Shown here in pieces: positions 1 to 11,849 of a stretch of 64,000 bases of DNA (position 1 is its first letter; each line of letters begins with the position of its first letter). Source of the DNA: Coix lacryma-jobi var. lacryma-jobi (Eukaryota > Streptophyta > Magnoliopsida > Poales > Poaceae); contig CM019826.1 in NCBI GenBank assembly GCA_009763385.1, positions 77,991,055-78,055,054 on the forward strand. The letters run 5' to 3'. Position numbers and translations under genes: made by a program. Under the pieces are notes generated by a model. The model was not told the origin of the DNA. It saw nothing but the letters and a program-made list of their open reading frames with translations, and searched no databases.

Positions 1-2671
1 GATTCTCCAAAGCTTAACTCTCTGAGGTGTGGGGAAAAGCAAGAGTGAGTCCATGTTGAACTCCACAAGTATAGCAACAAGTGATATAAATCCCAAGATT
101 CATGATCAATGTAACATAAATAATGAATAGCATAGAACGGTAAATAATTAACATGTTAACCAACAAAAGTCATAATCTTTACGTCTTCAAGGCCGCTCGT
201 GTCCTTGAGCAAGGCTGATATATCAGTTTAATAAACTTTGCGCAAAGGTGTACACTTTCACTGCGAGACGTGAATTGCCCTTTTGCCCGAGGTGATCAGC
301 CTCTTAACCCACTTCCAAGGAAGGTTGGCAGGGTTCACGATGAAGCCTTTCAAAGGTTCGTCTAACAAGTTAGGGCCGCTAGGTCTTAAGGCAAGGGGAT
401 GTAGAGCCCTCCTTCCAGGTGGCACAATAACACGCAGCCTATACACACGTGGACAGAAGCCGCACTATACCCGTCTCGTCAAGCGCCTTATGCGCCCTTT
501 CGGGTAACCACTAACAAGCTAGAAAAGGTCCTCATACTGAGCTAAAGCCAGAGCCATATAACCCCCAACAGTTGCACTGTAAATCCCGAAGGTGCTCGTA
601 CAGATAATTTCTTAAGTTGCTAATAATTCATTTTTATCATTCGATGCATACATTAATTAAGTAACTTGATCATGATTGCGAAAAGAAAACTCGATTGCTA
701 TACTTGCCTTAACTCAAGATCCTTCTTCTGTTGACTTGTATACTTCCAAAGGTTGACTCTTGATCACGATCTCTAGATCACAAACCTCTTCTTGATTCAC
801 CAACGTACAACTCACCGACTGGACATAAGATCACAGAACACCACACAAGCATCCAATACCAATAATGCAAAGCAAAACAAAGCCTATGATTAGAACAGTA
901 CATCATTCATAAGAAAACAAGATAAAGAGTTTTGAAAACTGATCTACGGTTCGCTATGATCACACAGACGCGAAAATCACGCTAATCGGAGCTATAACGG
1001 AAAAGATATGAACTAAACAAGATTAAATATACTAATTACTAGGTTAGATTTAACTCAAATTTTAATTACAGAAAACAATACTGAAAGTTATATAGTTAGA
1101 AAGAACTTTTTGAAACGAATCTAACGCAAGTTGAACGGACTAAATCGGAGTTAAAACGAAGAAGTTATGGGCTTTTGAATCTGGTGGTAGTTTTGTAAAT
1201 AAATGAAACTTTGAATTTGCAGATTTAAATAAATAAAATGAAATTTGAAAACTGGCTGGACTGCGCCTCATTTTTGTAAAAGCGCAGGGGTGTGGATGGA
1301 ATTTTGTCAAGACTCATTGAACAGTGCTAATTGGAGTGCGGGTTGAGGCCCAAGAAGTTATAGGGCCCTTTTGTAAAAACTCCTGCAAAGGGGTATGGGA
1401 GGTTGGGAGCCGTCCGATCTATTTTGGATGCGCTAGATTAGATCGGAGGGAACAGGGCGGCGCAGGCAACCGGATTTGGGGCAGGCGCAGAGGCTCACGA
1501 CGGCCCCATGGTTAAGGAGCTCGGCTCCTCGCCGGAGTTCAGGAAGACGGCTTGTCCGGCGACCACGGGCTACAAGGATGGCACAGGAAGGTAGAGTAGA
1601 CCAAGGCGAATGCGTCTGAGCTATTGATTGCAACGGAGAATGAACGGGAGCGACGGGAGACGAGTCTTGGCGGCTCGGACATCACCGGCGAACTCGATCG
1701 TACAGTACAGCGAGAGAGAGAGCTCAGGCGGGGCATCAGCGTCTTCCTTACCTTCAAACAAACCTTGAAGACCGAGTCTATTTGATGGAGTAGGAGCAGA
1801 GAGGGGAACTCAACAAGGCGACGATGCTCTAGGGTTTCCGGCGGCGGCGCGAGCTCTGGCCACAATGGCGGCTAGCGTTTTAGGGTTTGGGTGGAAGCGG
1901 GGCATACAAGGGCTAGCCTTTTATAGCCCGCAGGACGTGGCCAGGTCGGATTCGGACGACGCTGGAGCTTCGGGTTGAAGCAGAGTCCATGGCGGACACG
2001 ACCTGAGGTGAGGGATGACACTGGCAATGCGGGCCCACCTGTCATCGAGAGGAAACACAGGGCCCACCCGCCAGTCGGACAAGGGGAGAGGAGGGAGCTC
2101 CCGCACGGGCTTTGCCCTAGTTGGGCCACTGCGAGGGAGAAAGAGGCTGGGCCAGGCGTTTGGGCCACGGGGAAGGGGAAAGGCCGAAAGAGGGAGGGAG
2201 AGGTTCGGCCTGGAGCAGGCCTTCGGGCCAGATAGGGAGAGAGGGGGTGGGATGAGGGTTTTTGTTCTTTTTCTTTTATTTCAAAACATTTCTCAAAACA
2301 AATTCAAAACCAGTTTGAAATCTTTTGAACTTTTGAATTTGATCCTTGAGAGATTTTACAGATTTTGAAATCTTCAACTTTTCCAAACTTTTTGAAAAAC
2401 AAGAAGTCTTTATTTTCAAAACCCTTTATAGAAAATTCCTTTTTCTTTAAATTGTTTTAAAACCATTTTGAGCTCAAATTTGAATTTTAGCCAAAACCAC
2501 ATATCACAAAAACTCAAATGCTCCAACATGAATGCACAAACATGTTTCTAAAACCCTAGATAAATTTTAATTTAGAGAAAATTTTTATTTCCCTATATTT
2601 TTTGAGCACAAAAATTCATAAATAAATCATTTTAACTCTAATTTCAGAAATGCAAATTTTAGGGTGTGACA
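1..2671 (-). mobile_element. Ty3/gypsy LTR (minus strand), runs off the left edge
   Basis: Read on the minus strand, this starts at 2671 with TGTCACACCCTAAAATTTGC, the TGTCACACCC-type start common in grass gypsy LTRs. It has a TATA box followed by a GC-rich leader with CCCTAAAC/CCCTAGAG stretches. It interrupts the Athila-like gag reading frame to its right. The next five bases (2672-2676, GAGCA) would be one copy of the target-site duplication, but the other side is outside the window. No PBS or reading frame of retroelement type is visible, so it could be a solo LTR or the 5' LTR of a minus-strand element. All open frames inside are short and unlike known proteins. Confidence 0.75.
1919..1925 (-). 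promoter_or_regulatory. TATA box of the minus-strand LTR
   Basis: The minus strand reads TATAAAA within GGCTATAAAAGG. It sits upstream of a GC-rich leader in the LTR, as expected for the U3/R boundary. The placement is inferred from composition only. Confidence 0.5.
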
Positions 2672-3476
2672 GAGCATTAAATGCGTATTGAATAGCATAA
2701 TGTTCTTCCTTGTAGTCGGCTCTCTGAGTGAGCCAATCCATAAGTACATCCATCTTGGTTGACAGTGCACACACTTCTTCTGGAACTTCTTCAATCTGGT
2801 GACAGCGTTGTGTAGTACCTTGTTTCCAGCCCTGATTCTCAGCTATCTTATCCATTAGACATTCTACTTTTCCAAATGTGAGTGACATGAATGATCCTTC
2901 AGCAGTGACATCGAGTTGCTCTCGTGTTCTTGGTAATAATCCGTGATAAAACAGTTACATGAGCAATTCGTTCCCTATTACAGGATGTGGGCATCTTAAT
3001 ATTTGTTCCTGAAAACGCTCCCAAGCTTCTGGAATGGTTTCTCCTTTTTGTTGCTGAAAGTTGTAAATCTTTCCCCTTAAGATATTGATTTTGTTGATTG
3101 GGAAAAATCTTGATAGAAAGGCCTCTGAATATTTCTCCCATTTCATGTGGTCCATGTTTGCATAGAACCATAGCTTCGCTTTTCCTTTCAGTGAGAAGGG
3201 AAAGAGACGAAGAAGTGTAATGTCCTGGGGAACGACCTTGATGACGATAGTGCTTCCAATCTCTAAGAAATCTTGTAGATGAGCAGTTGCATCGTCTTCT
3301 TCCTTTCCACCTAATGTAGTAGCTTGCACCATGTTGATAAGACTTGGCTGGAGCTTGAACTCAAGATTGTTCGTCTGGAGTGTAGGTCCGGTATGAATGT
3401 TCCTGACAATTGGAGTAGAGAACTCTAGCAGAGTCTTGTTGGCCATGGCTTGACTACTGGTGTTGATCTTCCACAC
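2672..3476 (-). pseudogene. gag: Athila-like gag fragment, broken
   Basis: This is the N-terminal half of a retrotransposon Gag, the structural protein that packages element RNA in virus-like particles. Translated from 3476 leftward it contains LFPFSLKGKAKLWFY and EAWERFQEQILRCPHP. These align with LFPFSLLGKAKQWFY and EAWERMQEY in the two better copies at 45639 and 59825. An in-frame TAA at 2955-2957 interrupts it, and the same frame continues after it (FYHGLLP). At 2671 it is cut by the LTR of another element, so it lacks its zinc-knuckle region and everything after. The ATG at 3452 (MANKTLLEF) matches the MANKTIREF start of the other copies and is the likely start. The codons before it are not conserved. 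Confidence 0.8.
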
Positions 3477-3700
3477 GGTCTAGTTGATTGTTAATTTGCA
3501 AGTGATGAGTCACAACTGAACCTGTATCACCCTGTATATGATATAAACAAAGAAAGACAAGGGTAAGCCTGCCAAAACAGAGGTACAGGTTAATGAATGA
3601 GTAGTTGATTAATCTCCTTTGCCAGGTTAGATTCCTAATAGGTTTTGTTTCCACTTTTTTGTTGGTTTCCAATTACTTCCCGGTGGCTTCCGCTGCTCAT

Positions 3701-3717
3701 CCCCGGCAACGGCGCCA
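3701..3717 (-). other. Primer binding site (tRNA-Asp type)
   Basis: The minus strand reads TGGCGCCGTTGCCGGGG, complementary to a tRNA-Asp 3' end of CCCCGGCAACGGCGCCA type. This PBS is established for Athila-group elements. It lies 8 bases inside the LTR edge, as in the other copies in this window. Confidence 0.8.
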
Positions 3718-3725
3718 GAAATGCT

Positions 3726-5284
3726 TGTTGACACTTCTTAATGCAATTCCCCATAATAAACTTTATTGAACTGATTCTAGCAAAAGCCTTCAGAAATGTA
3801 AGGGACACTCCTAGCATCACTTAATGTCAAGTTGTCATCCCCAACATGATACTAGAAATGTAATTCATTTGTGACACTAGCTCAAAAAAGATATAAATAT
3901 TTATCCGCAAGCGCAAAGATAAATATACCCATTGTAGCAGCATTTCACCCAGGTTGTCTAGGTATTGTTATTTATATTTTATCGAGGGAAACAGTGAAGC
4001 AGGAAACAAATGGACATAAATGTAATTTAATGGTAGTGGAGATTACTATTCATTCATTAACTACTCACATGTCTAAACAGGGGTAAGACAAGATAAATAT
4101 AAATAGTGAATAATAATGATAATGGGAATTCTAGAGATAGAGCAAACTACATGAATCAAGTAGAGCAGTCAGGAGATTAATTAAGAGATTCGAATCCTAA
4201 GTTACTTCATATTTACTAAGCCTAGTGATTACTCTAGTTAATATACAATCATTTAAGCTAATAAATCTATCATCCATGATCAAGGGACATTACTAAATTA
4301 GAATCAAGAACAAAGTAATGAATCCTAACTTGCAACCGCGTCCTACTAAGGTCTACACTCGGAGGGAGGACTACAAAGGACTCAACAGGATTGTCACTCC
4401 TGCGATCTACCTCTTGACCTGGAGCATAGGATGTATTCGCAGGTAAACTAGGCCTAAACACCATGTTTACACCAGTTTGGCCACTTAACTCTATCCGGAA
4501 TAAAGCTAAGTACGTTACGAACATAATCATAAACTCAATCATAATCAAATCTATATTAAATATATAATTAGAACAAACTCCAAAACTGAATAAACTTAAA
4601 TATATTAATGTAGCACAAAGTCGAATAAAGATACAAATTACCGAATCTTCGACAGCGATCCGGAGACTCAGACGAAGCTTCTAGACGGATATGCCGACGA
4701 AGTTAGCCTCTACTTGAACCTAGCTAGACTAAACTCTAAACTTGAAGTAGAGCTCTAACTCTCTCTCTCTAGAAACCCTAATTCTACTCTTGTTGGAAGA
4801 TCTGAACTTTTCTTCTCTCTGTCTCTCTGGAGGAGGGGTCAGGGGTCTGGTTATATAGCCCTGGGTGTGGAACCGCGACCGTTGGATCAAACCGACTCTA
4901 GGGACGGTGGAGATGAGTCCTCAGGGTCAGTGGCTGAAGATTCCAGAAGGAGGCGTGGGGCCCGGGACCCGACCGACCGGTAGGCCCACCAGACCGATCG
5001 GTCCCACTAGGCAGGGTATCGAGGTGCCCCGCCTCATGGAGTCCTCTAGTGTCCTCTGGAGTCTTCTCGAGACTTCCTGACTTGGCGGTGGAGTAATCTA
5101 CGTCGGGTTCCTTCTTGGGGAAGCAATGTAGTCCTGTTTTCCTGTTTAATCCCTGGAAAATATAGAATCACCAAAACTCATGGAATTTGTCAGTTTAAAC
5201 CTCCTATTTCTAAGTTAGCAATTCTTTTTGGCATTTATTCAAGTATTGTTGACGTTAAATAATGATAGTTAATAGATGTCAACA
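3726..5284 (-). repeat. LTR of the minus-strand Athila-like element
   Basis: This 1559-bp LTR has mirrored ends, TGTTGAC at the left and GTCAACA at the right. The PBS follows immediately on its downstream (left) side, so it is the 5' LTR of a minus-strand element. It contains a TATA box followed by a CT/AG-rich leader. No coding potential was recognised. Its 3' partner is not in the window, because the interior is cut at 2671. Confidence 0.8.
4851..4857 (-). promoter_or_regulatory. TATA box of the Athila-like LTR
   Basis: The minus strand reads TATATAA inside GGCTATATAACC, upstream of a pyrimidine-rich leader. This is a typical LTR core promoter; the start site itself is not visible. Confidence 0.55.
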
Positions 5285-5345
5285 GCTGCCACCATCGCCC
5301 TTCGCCCACGCCCGCTGCTCCTCGCGGACCTAGCAGTCCGGAGAC
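5285..5345 (+). other. Exon-like scrap, left part, split by the LARD insertion
   Basis: This 61-bp sequence between two LTR termini is GC-rich, unlike its neighbours. One frame runs open up to the insertion point and would continue in frame into 13566 onward if the inserted element and one target duplication are removed. It could be a remnant of a host gene or of a captured gene fragment. I do not recognise the protein. Confidence 0.3.
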
Positions 5346-7015
5346 TGTTGATGGTCCTTAATGTCAATATTATACCATTAACTATTGCATAGAATGATAT
5401 GAAATGAACCACAATGCATAGTTGTAGGGTTTGATTCTAACAAGTTCCACGAGTTGTGTAGTTCTCACTTGTTTGGCAGGAGCATCAATATTTCACTACA
5501 TAAAAGTATCTCAAGTGATGAAACAGAGCACACCATTGCGAAGAGCTCGTCGAGAACATTGAAACGGACATATGATTTACTACATTTGGAGTCCCGACGA
5601 GAGAGTCGTTGTTAGACACGATTTGGAAGATTCTAGAACAACTCGGAACCATCACCTACCATAAGTCCAGAGACTAAACCGACAATAAGTACACAACTTT
5701 GTGAATTATTATTTACCAGGAACTTATCTAGCAAATGGGAGTGGGAAGAATCCAACCATGACATGACTAATTGCGCAAACGGGTCAGAAAGTGGCATTAC
5801 AAGACTCTAGAAGACACGAGAAGGCAACTCGACAAAGGAGAGGCGGATTGGCCACAAAGGGGGTCGGCCGGCCTCCCCCTTGGGCCGGCCGGCCTGCTAT
5901 AGTACCCAATCTCCCTCCGCTTTGTGTGACGTGTTCTAATCCAACTATACTACGTATCCGATGACGCCCAAGAGTTCTAATGTCCATCCAAGGTCGGTTT
6001 CATCCTATGGTGCACAAAACTCGGCGTATGGATCCAACGGAGAGTTGTAAACGCAGTCTAAGATGGGTTCCTTGCCCCCTACTACATCTAGGACTATATA
6101 AGAAAGCCAAGAGGCGCCCTCAAGAGCATCTCCATCTTCATTATTCATCTCCACATCAGAAATCGTCTAGTTCTAGTTCTAGTTGTCTAGCTCATCTAGT
6201 TGTAATTAGAGATCCAATTAGAAAGAGGAGAAGGAGAGATTAGAGAGGAGTTGCGCTCTAATTCCGGAGGAGTCTTCAGAGATTTGGTATGCCTCTGTAT
6301 CTTTTCTTATAAGACTTATGCTTTAATATATTTATCTTCTCTAATTACTTTATCCTTTATTATATGATTAGTATAGTTGTTATATCTAGGCATGGGATCT
6401 TTGTTCGTATTAAGTGCTCTAGTTATCCTAGGTAATTAGAGTAGTAATCGATAGATTGGACATGGTGTTTAGTCTATAGGTTTCCTGAGGTTGCGCTCAA
6501 TCCCACGGAATAGTTGTGGTAGTCCCAAAGGTGACAACTCTATTAGGACTTCGTAGTCCACCACGTTCGGATTGATGTTTCATAGAGCTTTTGGCAGCCT
6601 TCTCCCAACTACCTTCTTCCAAGTCTTCTTCGAAAGTTGGAAAGGACCTGCTGCTCCAAAGTGCCAATGTTTATGACTGCTATATCTTTTCATCTTTGTT
6701 ACCTTACAACCCAAGTAATAGAGAAGTATATAGGAACCTTGAACTGTCCCATTGTCCTCCCACTATAGTTATCATTGAATTATCTTTTATGTGCTTTCAT
6801 TCATTATCATATCATATATCATTCACTCCTGCTTTAGTCTATTTAGTACTCTGAGTTAGTAGATACATGATAGTGAATTATCAGATTCTTAACCCTTGCT
6901 TCCCAGTGGTAAAATATAAATAACGATCCTGGAATACTCCCGGTAAAATGCTACAATGGTGTTCTGTGCGCTTGCGAAATCTTTCATACTCTATTTGCAC
7001 TAACGAACGTCAACA
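5346..7015 (+). repeat. 5' LTR of the LARD-like element
   Basis: It starts TGTTGATGGTCC and ends GTCAACA next to the PBS. It contains a GGCCGGCCGGCC run, a TATA box and a (TCTAGT)n-like stretch near 6166-6200. Compared with the 3' LTR it has about 25 extra bases near 5720 and lacks a longer TCTAGT-rich stretch found near 12640-12720. Confidence 0.85.
6095..6101 (+). promoter_or_regulatory. TATA box, 5' LTR
   Basis: TATATAA in the context GGACTATATAAGAAAGCC, conserved in the 3' LTR at 12576. It is the likely core promoter for element transcription. Confidence 0.6.
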
Positions 7016-7023
7016 AGCATTTT

Positions 7024-7040
7024 TGGCGCCGTTGCCGCGG
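7024..7040 (+). other. Primer binding site (tRNA-Asp type)
   Basis: TGGCGCCGTTGCCGCGG directly after the 5' LTR. It matches the tRNA-Asp-type PBS of the other Athila-like copies except for one base near its 3' end. Confidence 0.8.
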
Positions 7041-10000
7041 AAGCAATTGGTGTAAAGATTTTGATAATGATCTTGATGTCTGCTAATTTAGTGTACCACT
7101 AGCTTTAGTAGGATTACCCCTTGTTCTGTTAAGTGTGGAATAGACAGGACATCAGACGCCGTTTCGACCTTATGGCGAGCTTCCACAGGAATGAAGAACT
7201 CAGGGTGCCTGAACATTCAAGATCCATCATTAGCTTTGGCACCCTTCCATCTCACAGGTTTGTGTATACATATATATTATTTATTCTAACCATGTGTAGA
7301 TTGGAGAAAAGGTCGTCATCACAATAATTCAAATCCCATCTTATATGACGGATATTTATGCTGCGCCACTCACATATCCCAGTTGTGAGTCATGGTGAGA
7401 CAGTCTTGCTCATAGACTTTAAACTTTATGAGTATTTATCTTTTTAATTTCTTGCATACCACTGCATGTTTACTTTTAATCATTCGTCCACCTCATTTAG
7501 TTTATGTTTTCTCATATCAAGTCCATAACATGTTTAGTTCCTTGTATACATTCATATCATCTACATCTAAACAAAAAAATAATTTAAAAAAGAAAAAAAT
7601 GATATACTCCTCACTGTGATCATACTCTATCATCTCTTTTTGAATAAATCTCTGTTATGTTCTCACTCTACCTTTGTTAGCCATAAGATGTTTTGGTTTG
7701 AAGGTACTTCTATAGGGTACTTTCATAGGCTTTTTAAATTAAGCATGGTGCTTAGGTTAAATAGTCTACCTTAATCAAATTAGACACGGAGTTTGGTTTG
7801 ATTATTGATCTGAAATTAGCTTGTGTAGACACTGGTTATTTTGTTGGACTAACCCCTGCAGGAAACTCTCAAATACAATTTAGGAAAGTCTTGAGATGAA
7901 TTCACATCAGAGATGAAGCAAGGCATATGGTGAACTACATAATGAAGACTCAGCTTATTCATCATGGATGAAAGAACTATGAGTATTAAAGTTTATTTCA
8001 ATTTATCTTCTACTGCAAGTATCTTTGCCTTGAACCATGTTAGAATGCAGCCAACACATAAGATACTAGTCTATGCTAAAGTAATTCTAAAATTATCTTT
8101 TCATTAGCACGGATGAATAACATATAAGTTGTGGATAACAACTCATGTTCCAAATTCAGTGCAATCCTTCTGGTATGTGTCCACTAACATTTTGTAGGAG
8201 AGGAGGTTTGCTTGTTCATGGTGTGAACTTAAAGATCCAAAACTCAACTCGTGGATAGACAAAACTCATCATCAGACAAGTCACTAGTGATGTCGAAGGC
8301 AACCAAGCTCTGAGCCATCCCAAGGCCTAAGCCAGGACACTGATGACGAGCAGGATGCAACTCACCCCGTATGGGTCAATCTATGCCTACGCTCATCATT
8401 GTCGAAGACATCAGCACTGACACCAACAACAAATATCAGGGTGACGATATGCCACTACATTATAACATCTATGTGACGTTCCAAGGAAGTCGGTTGGTGG
8501 TCACTATGAACACAAGCAGTGGAAGTTCTCCTCACTTTTAATCATTGCAACACAAAAGCTAGTTTGGGGGATGAGGTGGAACAACTTCAACAACAACAAG
8601 GACTACAATTTCAACTCATCAACATGTTGTTGAAGAAATATCCACCTACTTCATAAGTCAGCTTGGGGGAGACACAATTCTGTTGTGTAGATTTGTTTCA
8701 TGATCAAGGGTAGGAAGGAGAAATCCAACTTCAAGACACTTTGACCTGCTACTCACCACTTTGATTAGTACAAGTCACTAGACGTTTCCCCAGCTAAGAA
8801 GAAGAGTATGATCCATCACTCATTCTTGGAAGATCATTCTTGAACACCACCAATGTGTCATCTATGTTAGGCTTGGAGATGTCCACTTTTGGATCTTTGA
8901 TCAAAGGGATTGCTGCTTCTTCAACAACTACACCACTTATGAGCAGCCGAAGAGAACCAAGAGAAGACGTTGACTCAACTAATAAAGGAAGAACCAACCA
9001 CCAGGAATTGAGGTGGACATCATGAAGGATGAAGCCACTACACTACAAGAATTCAAAGATGGAGAGATAGTACCCGAGCCTAAAAATCAAGAGAATAGTT
9101 GACAAAGTCTCCATCGTCTGGACCTGTTGAGAACAAGACTCAGCTGGCCCACTGTGAGATAGATAAGAGAAGACAAGCCATTCCTGAACTCAACCAACTA
9201 GACAAGAGAAGCTTCCACAAGGTGGTTCGACACAATCACTCTTTAATGATAAAGTATCATTTCAAGGTAAGTGACCATCACTTTAAAAGCTTCTCCTTGA
9301 TTCTAGTATGCGCATACATAAAGAACCAAACATGTTTAAGTTGCACCTCACTTGATCCAACCTAATCAACTGAACATGTTCAGTTCTATACTCTTTGTTC
9401 GTAGCTTTACTCTCTTGAATCTCACTATCTTAATGAGCTAAAATTTTGTGCATCCAACCTTTGGAAGATTATATATCACAATCATGAAAAGATCATCACA
9501 TTATGCATAGATTATCCTTCCTTAGGTTAAGCAATCTAATCTATTCAATATTTTAAGATGCTACTTTCATGCTCATCTTCTGATCCTATCACTCATGTTA
9601 AGTCTGAATAGAACACATAAACAACAACTTTATCTTGTGCAATGTTCCTAAGGTTAGAGAGGAATGAGCAAAACTTTTGGTTCTGTTGGTGTTTTTCCAC
9701 CAACAGAGCCCATGCACTTGATCTCTACCTTGTCTTTATGAGCAGGATACACTCTTGTGTAAAACATAGCAGAGTTTGTCAACTCCTAAATGCTACAGAG
9801 TGAAGGTCCTGGATCTACAAGAATATGCACACTATGCAAGATGCTGCTAGCATCCATAATTAATGTTTCACTTCAAATTGCTGGGAGAACGAAGAACATG
9901 GGTGACACAATATCAACAGGTGTAGTTATCAAGGTGTACATATCAGGATCAAATGACGCACCTCAGGAATGAACATGGTGAGAAGTCTTGTTCAGAGGAC

Positions 10001-11849
10001 TTAAAACATTGAACCCTCACCGAAAGTAAAACCGGTAGTTATCCATATTTATTTTTATTGCATTAGTTTCTATTTTTGCATATTTACTTTCTATTATTAT
10101 TTCTCCATAGTATATTTACTTTTCTGCATTGGCATTGCATAAAAAAATATTTTACTTTTTGCACTGCATCATAAAACTTAAAGCCCCATGTGAATAATTT
10201 TGTGGTGTGTAAAAACCCACATAAAATATTCACCGTGGTGGCATAAAAAAAATATGCATACATTCATCCTGTTGCATTTTCTCTTGCCTCATAAAAAAAT
10301 ATTAAAATACAAAAAAATTGAGAAAGAGATCTTACTGAAACTCTAGACAACTAAGGCTTAAGTGGCCAACCACTAATGTTTAATTTGTTCCACAAGTTTT
10401 GTTGTCTATTTGAGTTTCACAGAATTGAAGACCAAGAAAAGCGGACGAGCAAGTGGATATTCTATCCACTGTTGGAGCACTATTTCAACAACCATCAACA
10501 TCAATCAATGCTCCGATAGAGGAAGAACATTTTCACCGCCAGTCCGCTGCATTACAAGATCGAACGACTACGTCAACATTCAGCTTGGGGGAAAGCACCC
10601 CCGTGTATCCAGGTAAGTATCTTTATCCTCTTAAGTTTTTCTTTCTATAAATAAATTCAAAATAGAAAAAAATGTCAGCACATGAAGGCTCACCCTTAAA
10701 AAGAAAAAGAACAAAAATATTCGGGATGAGATCGAAAGGATTAGCTTGGGGGAGATGCACCCCTGTTATCTTCGTGATTCAGGTATGTCTTACTACTATA
10801 TTAATATTTTTAAGTAATTGCTTATAGTGTGTGTTAGATTAAATAAATAAAGCATGTCAAATCTGAAGAACTCTCTCTCTAATTTCTTAAAATGAAAATG
10901 ATGAATAGTTGCTCTATTGTATTTCTTTCTAGTACCTAGCTTTCAAGCATGAGTTCTCCTAAGTTTAAAAATTAATAATACCTTAAAATGCAATTAAATA
11001 TATGGGTATCAAATGTTTGATCTAGAGTCTAGGTAATTGACAGATATAATATGCGATGATCTGAGCTACTTTTATCCTGTTCTAAAACAACACTAGAGTT
11101 CCGGAGAGTTTACAATATTAATATGACCAATTGCATTGAGTTAAATTAAGCTTTGTTGACCCTATGAAAAGTTATCATACTATTGAATTGAGATCACTTA
11201 CACATTTCAGCCATCCTCCACATAAATACTTATGATTATCTATTGATATCCTCTCAAAAGTTTGTTGGAAGCATGTGGCTATTGAAAAAAAATCCGAGGA
11301 AATAAAAAGGACAAGTGCCTGAAAGCTCAAAAAGATAGATCCCGAGGAAATAAAAAGGGACAAGTGTCCGGAACCTCGAAAAATATGAATATCAAGAAAA
11401 AATGGGCACGTGTCCGCTAGTAGAATTAGCCTGATAGCCATGTGTTTCTAATACACAGAAGAGAGTGATATATTCAAAAGAGCATCCGCCTCCATTTTCC
11501 GTACACATGCACTTCTCGATTCAATGGTATGGTTGACTCTCTCTTTGGATCCATTGTTTAATTTGGTAACATATGTTTTTGCAAATTCATAAAAACTCCA
11601 GGACAATGGTGAAGTGAAAGAGCAAGAGACATAGTGCTCAATTTGATCGTTCTATCTTTCAATTATCAAGATTCAAGGTAAAGTACTAAGCACCATGATG
11701 AATAATATGATATCTTTTTCTAATCCAAATCAGAACTTTTGTTTGGATGCATGAGTACTTGTTAGAAGTGCAGATATTGTAGCAACTCCTGATCTATTGT
11801 TGAGTTTGACTTTACTAAGGGACTAGCAAAGGGTAAGCTTGGGGCAACT
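7041..11849 (+). other. Non-coding interior of the LARD-like element
   Basis: About 4.8 kb without a recognisable gene. The open frames are short (at most 88 codons) and match nothing I know. The stretch holds at least five copies of a purine-rich AGCTTGGGGG or AGTTTGGGGG-type motif (about 8561, 8653, 10582, 10743 and 11835). Two of them are followed by a small G/C hairpin and a splice-donor-like CAG/GTAAGT or CAG/GTATGT. AT-rich tracts lie near 7570 and 10140-10320. The last motif, AGCTTGGGGCAACT (11836-11849), is the PPT candidate abutting the 3' LTR. Confidence 0.6.
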
